Notes: generated from the sequence alone by a model not told the origin. Counted from the stretch's first letter, positions 34,305-44,044 are shown. The stretch: DNA of 64,000 nucleotides from Candidatus Hydrothermus pacificus (GCA_002011615.1 MTOH01000009.1:1-64000), one strand, 5' to 3'. Numbers and translations are program-made.

Positions 34305-34994
34305 ATGGAAAAAGATGGGTTTCTGTCCGCAGGGGTTTTATATGTAATTGCTACTCCAATAGGAAATTTGAATGATATAACTTTCAGAGCAATTAAGATT
34401 TTAAAAGAAGTTGATGCAGTTATATGTGAAGACACAAGAAGAACATTGAAGCTTTTAAACTATTATAATATTAAAAAGAAGATGATTTCTTATTTTAAAG
34501 GTAAAGAAATAAAGAGAGTACCTCTTATAGAAAAGATTTTAAATAAAGGCGGTTCCCTTGCTCTTGTTTCTGACAGCGGGACTCCGTGTATTCAGGACCC
34601 GGGATATATTTTAATAAAAAATCTGAGAGAAAAGGGATATAAGGTGGTTCCGATTCCCGGACCTTCAGCTCTTACATCTGCAATTTCAGTTTCTGGTATA
34701 AAATCAGAGGAATTCTTTTTTATGGGATTTTTACCCAAAAGAACCTCCAGAAGAAAAAAGATTTTGAAAAAAGCAAAAGAAACTGGAAAAACCTGTGTTT
34801 TTTTTATCTCACCCCATGAGAAAGAAAAAGTGTTCCCTGAGTTGATAGAGGTATTTGGTAACAGGAAAACCTATGCAGGGAGAGAACTCACCAAGATGCA
34901 TGAAGAACATTTTTATGGTGATTTAAAGGGCGCTTTTGAATGGATAAAGGATAAAAAAGGAGAGTTTGTTCTGATAATAGAAGGCGATGAATAA
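34305..34994 (+). CDS. rsmI: 16S rRNA (cytidine1402-2'-O)-methyltransferase
   Basis: A 229-residue SAM-dependent tetrapyrrole-methylase-fold enzyme. LYVIATPIGNLNDITFRA near residue 11 and CEDTRRTLKLLNYY near 42 are diagnostic, with SDSGTPCIQDPG near 88 and the GPSALTSAISVSG SAM site near 117. It methylates C1402 in the ribosomal decoding centre with RsmH. The last codons overlap the next gene by eight bases. Confidence 0.95.
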   Translation: MEKDGFLSAGVLYVIATPIGNLNDITFRAIKILKEVDAVICEDTRRTLKLLNYYNIKKKMISYFKGKEIKRVPLIEKILNKGGSLALVSDSGTPCIQDPGYILIKNLREKGYKVVPIPGPSALTSAISVSGIKSEEFFFMGFLPKRTSRRKKILKKAKETGKTCVFFISPHEKEKVFPELIEVFGNRKTYAGRELTKMHEEHFYGDLKGAFEWIKDKKGEFVLIIEGDE

Positions 34995-35553
34995 GGAAAG
35001 GGCAAAAAACATTTTAAATCCTGTTGTAAATTTCCTCGCAAGAAGAGGAATTAAGCCGAATCATTTAACAATTTCAGGAGTTTTTTTATCAATTATTCCG
35101 GGAATATTATACGCTTTCAATTTATACCTGATAGCGGGTATTCTCCTGCTTCTTTTTTCCCTTTTAGATACTCTTGATGGTCAACTGGCAAGAATGACCA
35201 GCCAGACGTCAAATTTCGGTGGTGTTATTGATTCAACCTTTGACAGAGTCCAGGAGGGAATTGTTTTTGCGGGAATAATTTATTCATTTTCAAAAGAACC
35301 CCTGGCTCTTTTTATAGCATTTGCCTCTTTCTTGTTTTCCTTTATGATAAGCTACATAAGAGCAAGGGGAGAGGGTTATGGCTTTTCAACGAGAAAAGGT
35401 CCTATGGAAAGAACCGAAAGGATTTTATACCTTGGTATAGCATCTCTTTTCGGAAAGAAAATTTTCTTTTATACCCTTTTTCCCTTTATAATACTTATCT
35501 TTTTAACATTTTTAAGAAGGCTTTTTGACATAAAGAAGAGTTTAAAAAGTTAA
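34987..35553 (+). CDS. CDP-alcohol phosphatidyltransferase (probable phosphatidylinositol-phosphate synthase type)
   Basis: A 188-residue membrane enzyme. The signature DG-x2-AR-x8-G-x3-D-x3-D is complete in residues 60-82, beginning DGQLARM and ending GGVIDSTFD. Membrane segments cover residues 25-60 and 90-175. It transfers a phosphatidyl group from CDP-diacylglycerol to an alcohol. Because the next gene is inositol-3-phosphate synthase, 16 bases away, the acceptor is probably inositol-1-phosphate, as in archaeal and actinobacterial AIP/PIP synthases. The enzyme class is certain; the inositol acceptor is inferred from context. Confidence 0.88.
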   Translation: MNKERAKNILNPVVNFLARRGIKPNHLTISGVFLSIIPGILYAFNLYLIAGILLLLFSLLDTLDGQLARMTSQTSNFGGVIDSTFDRVQEGIVFAGIIYSFSKEPLALFIAFASFLFSFMISYIRARGEGYGFSTRKGPMERTERILYLGIASLFGKKIFFYTLFPFIILIFLTFLRRLFDIKKSLKS

Positions 35554-35568
35554 AAAGGAGGTTTAAAA

Positions 35569-36654
35569 ATGCCAAAGATAAGGGTTGCTATAATTGGTGT
35601 AGGAAACTGTGCCTCAAGCCTTGTTCAGGGTGTCTATTATTATAAAGATGCAAAAGAAGGTGATTTTATACCCGGGATAATGCATGTTAATCTTGGTGGG
35701 TATAATATAAGCGATATAGAGTTTACCTTTGGAATTGATATAGATAAAAATAAAGTTGGTAAGGACCTGGCAGAAGCAATCTATACACGACCGAACTGTA
35801 CTTACGAGTTCTGTAAAGTTCCGAAACTCGGGGTTCCTGTGGTAAGAGGGATGACACATGATGGGCTTGGAAAATATCTTTCAAAAATAATTAAAAAGGC
35901 GCCAGGAGAAACCGCTGATATAGTGAGACTTTTGAAAGAGACTAAAACTGATGTTGTTATCAACTTTCTTCCGGTTGGTTCTGAAGAGGCAACAAAATGG
36001 TATGTAGAGCAGGTGTTAAAGGCAAAATGTGCTTTTGTAAACTGCATCCCTGTTTTTATAGCAAGAGAAAGATACTGGCAAAAGAGATTTGAAGATGTCG
36101 GTGTTCCTGTAGTGGGTGACGATATAAAATCACAGGTTGGTGCCACAATAGTTCACAGGGTCCTGACCCAGCTTTTCATAGATAGAGGGGTTAAAATAGA
36201 GAGGACATCTCAGTTAAATGTGGGGGGAAATACCGATTTTCTTAATATGCTTGAAAGAGAGAGGCTTGAAAGCAAAAAAATCTCAAAAACAGGTGCTGTT
36301 ACTTCGCTTTTACCCTATAACATAGGAGAGGAGAATGTTTACATAGGTCCATCCGACTATGTTGCATGGCTCAAAGACAGGAAATGGGCTTATATGAGAC
36401 TCGAAGGAAAGACCTTTGGAGATGTTCCTTTAAATATAGAATTAAAGCTTGAGGTATGGGATTCTCCAAATTCTGCAGGTGTTGTAATAGATGCTATTAG
36501 ATGTGCCAAACTTGGACTTGATAATGGTTTAAAAGGTGCACTTGTAGAGCCTTCTGCATACTTTATGAAATCTCCTCCAAAGCAGATACCTGATTTCAAA
36601 GCAAGAGAATTGTTAGAGAAGTTTATAAAAAACAATGCAAGAAAGAAAAAATAA
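35569..36654 (+). CDS. ino1: Inositol-3-phosphate synthase
   Basis: A 361-residue NAD-dependent enzyme that cyclises glucose-6-phosphate to inositol-3-phosphate. The N-terminal Rossmann motif is [14 protein letters not shown] (residues 8-21). [15 protein letters not shown] near residue 215 and [17 protein letters not shown] near 300 are family-specific catalytic and NAD-binding segments. The short (360-residue) form is typical of bacteria and archaea. The AAAGGAGG ribosome site is strong. It supplies the head group for the preceding phosphatidyltransferase. Confidence 0.94.
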   Translation: MPKIRVAIIGVGNCASSLVQGVYYYKDAKEGDFIPGIMHVNLGGYNISDIEFTFGIDIDKNKVGKDLAEAIYTRPNCTYEFCKVPKLGVPVVRGMTHDGLGKYLSKIIKKAPGETADIVRLLKETKTDVVINFLPVGSEEATKWYVEQVLKAKCAFVNCIPVFIARERYWQKRFEDVGVPVVGDDIKSQVGATIVHRVLTQLFIDRGVKIERTSQLNVGGNTDFLNMLERERLESKKISKTGAVTSLLPYNIGEENVYIGPSDYVAWLKDRKWAYMRLEGKTFGDVPLNIELKLEVWDSPNSAGVVIDAIRCAKLGLDNGLKGALVEPSAYFMKSPPKQIPDFKARELLEKFIKNNARKKK

Positions 36655-36675
36655 AATTTTTAAGGGGAGGGAATA

Positions 36676-37338
36676 ATGGGGAGGTGGGGTTTTTTCATTT
36701 CTTTTGAAGGAATAGAAGGGTCAGGTAAATCAACCCTTGCAGAAAGATTTTATGAAAAATTTAAGGATTATGGATTTCCTGTTATCTTTACAAGAGAGCC
36801 GGGTGGGACAGAAGCAGGAGAGAGGATAAGGGATATAATTCTTAATGAAAAATTTGATATTGACCCCTATACCGAACTTTTACTCTTTCTATCAGCCAGA
36901 AAAGAAAATGTAAAAAAGATTATATTACCTGCTTTAAAAGAAGGTAAAATAGTTGTTTGTGATAGATTTGATGATTCTTCATTTGCCTATCAGGGTTTTG
37001 GTAGAGGGATTCCTTTAAGATGGATAACAAGGCTTAATAAAATGGTAACCGATGGCTTAAAACCGGACCTCACATTTTTAATAGACATAACACCTGAAAC
37101 AGGATTTTCAAGGATAGAAAGAAAAGATAGAATAGAGAAGGAAAATAAGCATTTTCATGAGAAAGTGAGAAAGGGCTTTTTAACCCTTGCAAGAAGAGCA
37201 AAGAAAAGAATAAAAGTAGTTGACGGAAATAAAAATATAATAGATAATTTAAAAATTTGTGAAGAAATAACTTTTGAGAAACTTTTAGAGAAGAAAAAGT
37301 TTTTAAAAAAAATTAGAGAAATAAAAGAGGAGGTTTAA
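36676..37338 (+). CDS. tmk: Thymidylate kinase
   Basis: A 220-residue kinase converting dTMP to dTDP. The P-loop is FEGIEGSGKST (residues 9-18), the TREPGGTEAGE segment near 38 binds dTMP, and DRFDDSSFAYQGFGRG near 96 is the DR motif. The C-terminus carries an unusually basic tail of about 20 residues (EKKKFLKKIREIKEEV). It is part of the plus-strand operon, and the protease gene starts two bases after its stop. Confidence 0.94.
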   Translation: MGRWGFFISFEGIEGSGKSTLAERFYEKFKDYGFPVIFTREPGGTEAGERIRDIILNEKFDIDPYTELLLFLSARKENVKKIILPALKEGKIVVCDRFDDSSFAYQGFGRGIPLRWITRLNKMVTDGLKPDLTFLIDITPETGFSRIERKDRIEKENKHFHEKVRKGFLTLARRAKKRIKVVDGNKNIIDNLKICEEITFEKLLEKKKFLKKIREIKEEV

Positions 37339-37339
37339 A

Positions 37340-38827
37340 ATGAAAAAGTATTTTGTGCCCATTTTTCTATTTATGCTATTCTTTGCTCTTTATCCTCCAA
37401 AAGGTTTTACCCAGAAAGATGGAATTGAAATAAAGTACAGAATCCTGACCAGGGTTTTAAAATATATAAGAGATTACTATGTTCAGGAAGAAAATCCTTC
37501 AGAAGTTCTTGAAAAGGGGATAGATTTGATGCTTCATAACCTGGACCCTTATTCAGACCTTTTAACCCCAAAGGAATGGAGAGAACTCCAGATTTCAACA
37601 AAGGGGAGATTTGGTGGAATAGGTATTCAGGTTGATGTAAGAGAAGGTTACCCCACGGTTATTTCGCCTCTTGAGGGGACTCCCGCATACAGAGCTGGTT
37701 TAATACCAGGAGATCAAATAATAGAGGTGGAAGGAGAATCAACAAAAGGCTGGACAATTGAGAAAACAGTAAATACTTTAAGAGGAGACCAGGGAACAAA
37801 GGTGAAAATAAAAATTCAGAGGGCGGGTCTTGAAGAACCCTTTGAAGTTGAAATAACAAGAGAAATAATAGATATAAAACCAATTGCTCTTGCAAAGATT
37901 GTAGGAGACGGAATAGGCTATGTAAAAATCACCAATTTTTCAGAGGATTTGAATGCAGAACTTCTTAATGCCCTTGATAGCCTTAAAAACAAAGGAATGA
38001 AAAAACTTATAATTGACCTCAGATATAGCCCCGGAGGACTTTTAAATCAGGCTGTTGAGGTAGCGGACATATTCCTTGAAAAAGATAAGGAAATTGTTTT
38101 TACAAAGGCGAGGGGAGATGTGATTCTGGAAAAGTATAAAGCAATTGAGGATAACGGATTTTACGAAAAAATCCCGCTTGTTGTCCTTGTAAATAAAGGT
38201 TCTGCTTCTGCATCCGAAATTCTTGCGGGTGCGATTCAGGACTGGGACAGGGGTATAATAATTGGTGACACATCCTTTGGTAAGGGTTCTGTTCAGCGAG
38301 TTTTTCCTCTTGATGCGGGTTACAAACTAAAACTGACCACAGCCCTTTATTACATTCCTTCGGGAAGGTCAATTCACAGAAAGGACAAAGATAAAGACAG
38401 GGAGAAATTCAGAACCCTCAGGCTGAAAAGAGAAGTTTTAAGTGGTATAGGTGTTATCCCCGACATAGTTGTTAAAGAGGAGAGGATTTCCAGTTTTGTG
38501 GCTGGCTTAAGGCAAAAGAATTACTTTTTCTCCTTTTCTGCAGAATATTACAACAGAACAAAAAGCACAGAAGTAACAGATGAAGTTTTTGAAAAATTTT
38601 ACGAGTATGTTAGGGCAAAAGAAAAAGATGTTAAAAGAGATGATTTTGAAAAAGCAAAAGATGATATAAAGACCCTTCTTGACATAGAACTTGCGGAAAA
38701 GGCAATGGGTGTAAAGGGACAGTACGCTGCTCTTCTTGAATACGACAATATCTTTAAAAAAGCAGTTGAAATACTTGAAAAATCCGAAAAAAAAGAGGAT
38801 GTATTCTCCCTTTTGAAAAAGGAGTAG
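37340..38827 (+). CDS. ctpA: C-terminal processing protease (peptidase S41, CtpA-like)
   Basis: A 495-residue exported protease: signal MKKYFVPIFLFMLFFALYPP, an N-terminal helical region (residues 25-85), a PDZ domain (GIGIQVDVREGYPTVISPLEG and PAYRAGLIPGDQIIEV, about 92-180) and the S41 core. The catalytic serine lies in NKGSASASEILAG near residue 290 and the lysine in SFGKGSVQRVF near 315. After the core a 120-residue charged C-terminal part resembles the helical extension of longer CtpA proteins. It trims or degrades envelope proteins. AGAGGAGG precedes the ATG. Confidence 0.92.
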   Translation: MKKYFVPIFLFMLFFALYPPKGFTQKDGIEIKYRILTRVLKYIRDYYVQEENPSEVLEKGIDLMLHNLDPYSDLLTPKEWRELQISTKGRFGGIGIQVDVREGYPTVISPLEGTPAYRAGLIPGDQIIEVEGESTKGWTIEKTVNTLRGDQGTKVKIKIQRAGLEEPFEVEITREIIDIKPIALAKIVGDGIGYVKITNFSEDLNAELLNALDSLKNKGMKKLIIDLRYSPGGLLNQAVEVADIFLEKDKEIVFTKARGDVILEKYKAIEDNGFYEKIPLVVLVNKGSASASEILAGAIQDWDRGIIIGDTSFGKGSVQRVFPLDAGYKLKLTTALYYIPSGRSIHRKDKDKDREKFRTLRLKREVLSGIGVIPDIVVKEERISSFVAGLRQKNYFFSFSAEYYNRTKSTEVTDEVFEKFYEYVRAKEKDVKRDDFEKAKDDIKTLLDIELAEKAMGVKGQYAALLEYDNIFKKAVEILEKSEKKEDVFSLLKKE

Positions 38828-38830
38828 AAT

Positions 38831-40399
38831 ATGATAGTGTTAACACCTGATGAAATGAGAAGACTGGATAAAAAAACTGACGAGATATTTGGGCTTTCCC
38901 TCAGGGTTCTTATGGAAAACGCAGGTAGAGGTATACTCAGATTCATCGAGGAAAAATTTCGTAGTTTGAAGAAAATAACCTTTATATGTGGAAAGGGAAA
39001 TAACGGAGGAGACGGATTTGTCACTGCCAGGTATCTGAAGTTGAGAGGTTATGATGTGGTTGTTTATACCTTCGGAGAAAAACAGGAATACAGAGACGAA
39101 GCTCTTTTAAATCTGAATCTTTTAGAAAAAACAGGCTGTGAAATAAAAAACATAGATGAAGAAAGCCTTTTAAAATTTGACTTGGGGACATCTGACCTTG
39201 TTGTTGATGGAGTGTTCGGGACAGGATTTAAAGGCGAGTTAAAGGAGGATTACAGAGAGATATTCAGGATAGTTAATGAATATTCACAAAAACTTGTTTC
39301 TATTGATATACCTTCGGGAGTTGATGGGGAAACAGGATTTGCAGGTGATAGTGCGATAAATGCAGATTACACCCTTACATTTGCTTATCCAAAAACAGGG
39401 CACTATCTTTATCCCGGAAAAATAAAAAGAGGAAAACTTTATCTTGTGGATATAGGTATTCCCTATTATTATGCAGAGGAAGAAGGGTTTGAAGGATATA
39501 TAATTACTTTTGAAATTGCGAAACAAAATATGCCTGAAAGGATGCCTTATTTTCACAAAGGCAATTGTGGAAAAGTCTTTGTTCTTTCAGGTTCAAAGGG
39601 TTATACAGGCGCACCTTCAATGGTTGCAATGGGTGCTTTAAAGTCTGGCGCAGGACTGGTTTTTGTCGGAATTCCAGAGGAATTGAATCCCATTCTTGAG
39701 CAGAAGCTTACAGAGGCTATAACAGTTCCTTTACCCGGTGAAAAGGGGTTACTTTCAAAGAAATCAATACCTTTAATTTTTGAGAAACTGGAGAAAATCG
39801 ATGTTTGTGTTGCAGGCCCCGGGCTTGGAAGAAAAGAAGAAATAAAAGAGATAATATGTGAGATTCTTGAAAAATGGGACGGGAAATTAATACTTGATGC
39901 AGATGCAGTTCCTCTTTTAAAAAATGAAGAAAAACTTATAAAGGGTTATAAAGGTGAACTTGTTATGACCCCTCATCCTGGTGAACTCGGGACTTTCCTT
40001 GACAGAGCTCCTGAACAAATAAACAACGATAGACTAAAAGTAGCAGAAGAGGTATCTCTCAGACTGAATAAGACTTTTGTTTTAAAAGGTGCGCCAACAA
40101 TCATCTCAACACCGTCTGCAACATATATAAACACAACGGGTAATGACGGGCTTGCTACAGGTGGGACAGGTGATGTCCTTGCAGGTATTATAGCAGGATT
40201 ATCCGCCCAGAATATATCTATAAGTTCAGCTTCAATTTCAGGTGTATTTCTGCATGGTTTGTGCGCGGATATTTTGAAAGATTATCAAACCACTTTTTCA
40301 ATAATAGCAACCGATTTGCTGGATGTCTTACCTGAAGCCATAAAGAGAGTTCTGAATACAAAGAAGAAGAAAAGAGAAACCATTATGCCTTTACCATGA
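38831..40399 (+). CDS. nnr: Bifunctional NAD(P)HX epimerase/dehydratase
   Basis: A 522-residue repair enzyme for hydrated NAD(P)H. The N-terminal YjeF/epimerase domain (residues 1-215) carries the CGKGNNGGDGFVTARYL motif near 56 and DIPSGVDGE near 157. The C-terminal ribokinase-like dehydratase domain (230-515) carries GSKGYTGAPSMVAMGAL near 256, VMTPHPGELG near 378 and NDGLATGGTGDVLAG near 438. The dehydratase step uses ADP or ATP. Fusion in this order is the usual bacterial form. Its end overlaps the next gene by ATGA. Confidence 0.94.
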   Translation: MIVLTPDEMRRLDKKTDEIFGLSLRVLMENAGRGILRFIEEKFRSLKKITFICGKGNNGGDGFVTARYLKLRGYDVVVYTFGEKQEYRDEALLNLNLLEKTGCEIKNIDEESLLKFDLGTSDLVVDGVFGTGFKGELKEDYREIFRIVNEYSQKLVSIDIPSGVDGETGFAGDSAINADYTLTFAYPKTGHYLYPGKIKRGKLYLVDIGIPYYYAEEEGFEGYIITFEIAKQNMPERMPYFHKGNCGKVFVLSGSKGYTGAPSMVAMGALKSGAGLVFVGIPEELNPILEQKLTEAITVPLPGEKGLLSKKSIPLIFEKLEKIDVCVAGPGLGRKEEIKEIICEILEKWDGKLILDADAVPLLKNEEKLIKGYKGELVMTPHPGELGTFLDRAPEQINNDRLKVAEEVSLRLNKTFVLKGAPTIISTPSATYINTTGNDGLATGGTGDVLAGIIAGLSAQNISISSASISGVFLHGLCADILKDYQTTFSIIATDLLDVLPEAIKRVLNTKKKKRETIMPLP

Positions 40400-41847
40400 A
40401 CATTCTTTTAATACTGCTCTCTCTATCTCTGATTGATGAGATAGCACCTTTCAGGTATGTGCTGAACATCGCCAGTGATGGGCACAAAGTTTATTCCTCT
40501 TCACCTTTTGGGATAGCAGAATTTGACTTTTATACAGGGGATTATGTGAGAGGTTACATAATGCAGGATGAGGTAGAAATTGTTGCTCCTGATATTTATA
40601 GCGGTTATATCTATTATTCTTCCAGGAGTAATCTCTACAGATTTAGTCCCGCAAGCAATTTTAGATATCCCATGGGTGTTTTCTTTAATATAAAGTCCAT
40701 AGGCATAACGCAGAATGAAATTTACATTGATGAGGGTGGTGCTGTAAAGATAATAGATAAATTCACGGGAATTCCAAAAACATCAGGAAAAGGTGGTGTT
40801 TTATGGTTTGGAGAAAAAAAGAATCTAAGGAAAGATTCAAAGGACATATTCTTTCTTTCTCCCTATTATTACTATGTTCCCAATTTTGGTAAGATTGAAT
40901 ATACGGTATTTTACGAAGAAAAGAACAAAATATTTGCTGGAACATGGGGTGATGGAATACATATCTATCAAAAAGGACTGTTCATGGAAGAAAAAAAACA
41001 GAGAATAGGTCCTGCAACACCTTACATCACTGTTATAAAAAACACAAAAAACGGAATCTGGATAGGTGGCAAAGATTACAGAGGTTACAGTGGATTAACC
41101 AGAAGAAAGGCAAATGACTGGATAGTGTATAAAAAAGAAGAAGTTTTTGGTTTACCTGATGAAAATATTGTGGATATAGAAGGAATAGGTGATAGAACTT
41201 ATTTTGCTTATCCCGGTGGTATAAGTGTTTTTGAGAAAGAAAGATTTTACAGATTAACAGGGACATATCTTTCCCTAAGAGAATGCACTGCTATTTTTGC
41301 TGATTATCCCAATATATGGGTTGGCACTGATGATGGCATTTATACAGTTGACTCTGAAACAGGAGATATCCTTTCCCAGTTTCTCAGAGGAATCTATGTG
41401 GAAGATATTGAAAAACTGGGGGGAATAATTTTTGCTGGCACAGAAAAAGGACTCCTTTATATATCACCCGATAAAAAAGATTTTAAAGTTTTTAATGATG
41501 AAAAACAATATTCTCTATCCCATATTCTAAAACTTGGCAATAAGAATGATACCCTTATAGTTGCCTGTGCTAAGGGTGTTTTTATGATTTTTAAAGAAAA
41601 TAACAAATTCAAAACCCATTATCTTATACCACCCTTTTCCCCAAATATCCTTGACATCAAGCCCTATAAAGATATGATGTTTTTTGCAACCCTTGATGGT
41701 CTTTATTTTTACAATATCAAGAAGGACTTCTGGAAGAGAGAATATTTTGCAAAGAAAGATTTTGGCATAGCGGTGTTCTCTTTAATGATTAAAGGTGATA
41801 CATTGTGGGTTGGAACAGACAAGGGGATTTTTCTCTTAAAACTATGA
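40396..41847 (+). CDS. Exported beta-propeller protein with regulator-propeller-type repeats
   Basis: A 483-residue protein with a short signal-like start (MNILLILLSLSL) and repeated propeller blades recognisable by tryptophan/glycine motifs: IFAGTWGDGIHIY, NGIWIGGKDYRGY, IWVGTDDGIYTVD, IIFAGTEKGLLYI and LWVGTDKGIFLL. These resemble the two-component regulator propeller repeats of hybrid sensors, but no membrane helix, kinase or Y_Y_Y domain follows. The next gene, overlapping by ATGA, is an NtrC-type regulator, so a split sensing arrangement is possible. What it binds is unknown. Confidence 0.75.
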   Translation: MNILLILLSLSLIDEIAPFRYVLNIASDGHKVYSSSPFGIAEFDFYTGDYVRGYIMQDEVEIVAPDIYSGYIYYSSRSNLYRFSPASNFRYPMGVFFNIKSIGITQNEIYIDEGGAVKIIDKFTGIPKTSGKGGVLWFGEKKNLRKDSKDIFFLSPYYYYVPNFGKIEYTVFYEEKNKIFAGTWGDGIHIYQKGLFMEEKKQRIGPATPYITVIKNTKNGIWIGGKDYRGYSGLTRRKANDWIVYKKEEVFGLPDENIVDIEGIGDRTYFAYPGGISVFEKERFYRLTGTYLSLRECTAIFADYPNIWVGTDDGIYTVDSETGDILSQFLRGIYVEDIEKLGGIIFAGTEKGLLYISPDKKDFKVFNDEKQYSLSHILKLGNKNDTLIVACAKGVFMIFKENNKFKTHYLIPPFSPNILDIKPYKDMMFFATLDGLYFYNIKKDFWKREYFAKKDFGIAVFSLMIKGDTLWVGTDKGIFLLKL

Positions 41848-43175
41848 AGGCAAAAGTCCTTGTTATTGATGATGAAAAATTCTTTTTAGAATCTCTCTTA
41901 AACATTTTAAAAGAAGAAGGTTATGAAGCCTACGGTGCAGTCAATGCAGAGGAAGGCATGAAGACTATCAAAGAAAAGAATCTTGATGTAATACTTCTTG
42001 ATGTTCGTCTTCCTGATGTTGATGGTATAACCCTTCTTAAATATATAAAAGAAGTGAAAAATATCCCTGTTATTGTAATATCTGCTTATGGGACAATAGA
42101 TATGGCAGTTGAGGCCATAAAAAAGGGGGCAGAGGATTTTATAGAAAAGCCTTTTGCATGGGCAAGAGCAAGAATAGCCATAGAAAATGCATTAAGAATA
42201 AGGAACATGGAGAAAGAGATAAATGCTTTAAAAAATCTTATTGATATAAGCAACCCTTTTATAGGAAAAAGTGAAAAAATACAGAAAGTAAAAGAACTTG
42301 TAAATATTGTTGCTAATAAAGATATAAATGTCTTTATCACAGGAGAAACAGGAACAGGTAAGGACCTTGTCGCAAGGCTTGTACACATAAAATCAAAGAG
42401 AAATACCTTTCCCATGCAGGTGATAAACTGTGCAACCATACCCGAAAATTTGTTTGAAGCAGAAATATTTGGATATGAAAAAGGAGCATTCACAGGAGCC
42501 GAAAGGAAAAAAGTGGGAAAGGCGAAACTTGCTGATGGTGGGACCCTTTTTCTCAACGAGATAAGTGAACTCTCAAATGACTCGCAGGCAAAGCTTTTAA
42601 GATTTCTTGAATACAGAGAATACGAACCTCTGGGAAGCACCAGGACCGAAAAAGTAGATGTAAGGATAATGACAGCGACAAATAAAGAACCTCATAAACT
42701 TCTGGAAGAACGTATTTTAAGAGAGGATTTCTTTTACAGAATTCAGGGTGTGAGAATAGATTTACCCCCTCTCCGGGAAAGAAAGGAAGATATCCCTCTT
42801 CTTGCAGAATATTTTATCAGGGATTTTTGTGAAGCCAATAACATTCCGATTAAAAAAATAAGTAGCGAGGCAATGGGACTTCTAATTTCCTACAGTTGGC
42901 CAGGAAATGTCAGAGAATTAAAGAGTGTTCTGGAAAAATCTGTTATTCTTTCCGAATCAGAAAAGATAGAAAAAAAGGATTTAGAATACGCAATTGAAAA
43001 AGAAGAGATAAAATCACTTAAAAAAGCAAAAGAAGAATTTGAGAAAAAATATATTGTAGAGGTGCTGATAAGAAATCAATGGAGAATAGAAAAAACTGCA
43101 AAGGAACTTGGTATCTCAAGAAGTCAACTTTTCAGAAAGATGAAACAGCTGGGAATAGAATCCAGGTCAAGGTAA
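41844..43175 (+). CDS. NtrC-family sigma-54-dependent response regulator
   Basis: A 443-residue regulator starting at ATG 41844, which overlaps the propeller stop; an upstream in-frame ATG at 41805 only adds propeller-derived residues. Receiver domain: VLVIDDEKFFLE with the phospho-acceptor Asp in VILLDVRLPD near residue 52 and Lys in FIEKPFAW near 104. AAA+ domain: Walker A GETGTGKDL near 167, the sigma-54 contact loop GAFTGA near 217, Walker B GGTLFLNEI. C-terminal Fis-type helix-turn-helix (IEKTAKELGISRSQLFRKM). It activates sigma-54 promoters when phosphorylated. No histidine kinase or rpoN is in the window. Confidence 0.93.
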   Translation: MKAKVLVIDDEKFFLESLLNILKEEGYEAYGAVNAEEGMKTIKEKNLDVILLDVRLPDVDGITLLKYIKEVKNIPVIVISAYGTIDMAVEAIKKGAEDFIEKPFAWARARIAIENALRIRNMEKEINALKNLIDISNPFIGKSEKIQKVKELVNIVANKDINVFITGETGTGKDLVARLVHIKSKRNTFPMQVINCATIPENLFEAEIFGYEKGAFTGAERKKVGKAKLADGGTLFLNEISELSNDSQAKLLRFLEYREYEPLGSTRTEKVDVRIMTATNKEPHKLLEERILREDFFYRIQGVRIDLPPLRERKEDIPLLAEYFIRDFCEANNIPIKKISSEAMGLLISYSWPGNVRELKSVLEKSVILSESEKIEKKDLEYAIEKEEIKSLKKAKEEFEKKYIVEVLIRNQWRIEKTAKELGISRSQLFRKMKQLGIESRSR

Positions 43176-43817
43176 CCCCAGCCTTATCTGAAGCCTGTCA
43201 GAATAGTTAAAGCCATATTTCCTGCATAGATTTACTACAATTTTTGATTTTTCTTCAAGTTTTTCTCTTGTATCTGCACAGGGCATGAGGTAAATTTTCT
43301 CTTTTTTTATGTTTATTTTTTTCATCTGTTCAAAAACTTCTTTTATATCCTGTTCTTTATCAATCACATATTTGAATACACTTTTTTTATTTTTTGCAAA
43401 CCATCTTAAACTATTGAAATTCAATCTTTTTGTAACTTCTTCACCAGAATTGGATAGTTTTGGAGAAACATTGTACTGGTTTATATACCTGTCAAATCCT
43501 GAAACAGGCACAATTGTAGCATTTGTTTCAATTTCAATAAACTTTTTAACCCTTTTAATCAGGGGTATCAGGTCTTTTTGCCATAAAAGGGGTTCTCCAC
43601 CCGTTATCACAAGGTTTTTTGCCTTTGAATTCTTTATATTCTCAAAAATTTCTTCAGGATCCTTCCATTCAAAACTCGGATTCTCATAAGTGTATTTTGA
43701 ATCACAGAAAGAGCATCTTAAGTTACAGAATGCGAGTCTTAAAAATACTGCCAGAACTCCCTGATTTTTGCCTTCCCCCTGTATACTTTCAAATATTTCA
43801 ATTACAGGAATTGCCAA
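43167..43817 (-). CDS. queE: 7-carboxy-7-deazaguanine synthase
   Basis: A 216-residue radical SAM enzyme of queuosine biosynthesis, converting 6-carboxytetrahydropterin to 7-carboxy-7-deazaguanine. The N-terminus EIFESIQGEGKNQG is diagnostic. The SAM-cluster cysteines are Cys31, Cys35 and Cys38 (CNLRCSFC), and VITGGEPLL near residue 70 binds SAM. The other pathway genes (queD, queC) are not in the window. It starts five bases after the rpmI stop and is probably cotranscribed with it. Its stop overlaps the convergent regulator gene by nine bases. Confidence 0.93.
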   Translation of the reverse strand: MAIPVIEIFESIQGEGKNQGVLAVFLRLAFCNLRCSFCDSKYTYENPSFEWKDPEEIFENIKNSKAKNLVITGGEPLLWQKDLIPLIKRVKKFIEIETNATIVPVSGFDRYINQYNVSPKLSNSGEEVTKRLNFNSLRWFAKNKKSVFKYVIDKEQDIKEVFEQMKKINIKKEKIYLMPCADTREKLEEKSKIVVNLCRKYGFNYSDRLQIRLGLP

Positions 43818-43822
43818 AGTTT

Positions 43823-44020
43823 TTAAGAATAGGGCAAAATTTTTTTAATTTTTTTCTCATCTTCTTTTGAAACATAAGTATGTTGCCTTAATTTTCTTCT
43901 TCTTTTTGGATTTTTACTCTGTGCAAGATGAGAATGAAATGCCCTCTGTCTTTTTATCTTGCCCTTCTTTGTGGTTTTAAATCTTTTAGCAGCAGATTTT
44001 TTGGTCTTTATCTTTGGCAT
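43823..44020 (-). CDS. rpmI: Ribosomal protein bL35
   Basis: A 65-residue basic protein beginning MPKIKTKKSAAKRFKTTKKG, the standard bL35 start, with the conserved KRRRKLR segment near residue 41. In most bacteria rpmI lies between infC and rplT. Here neither is adjacent: upstream is the divergent grpE operon and downstream is queE. GGAGAG precedes the ATG. Confidence 0.97.
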   Translation of the reverse strand: MPKIKTKKSAAKRFKTTKKGKIKRQRAFHSHLAQSKNPKRRRKLRQHTYVSKEDEKKIKKILPYS

Positions 44021-44044
44021 TTTTCTCTCCTTTTTGAGTTTTTT

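Noticed and set aside
42086-42640. 184-codon open frame antisense to the NtrC-type regulator
   Set aside because: Complementary to the AAA+ domain, low-complexity composition, no ribosome site.
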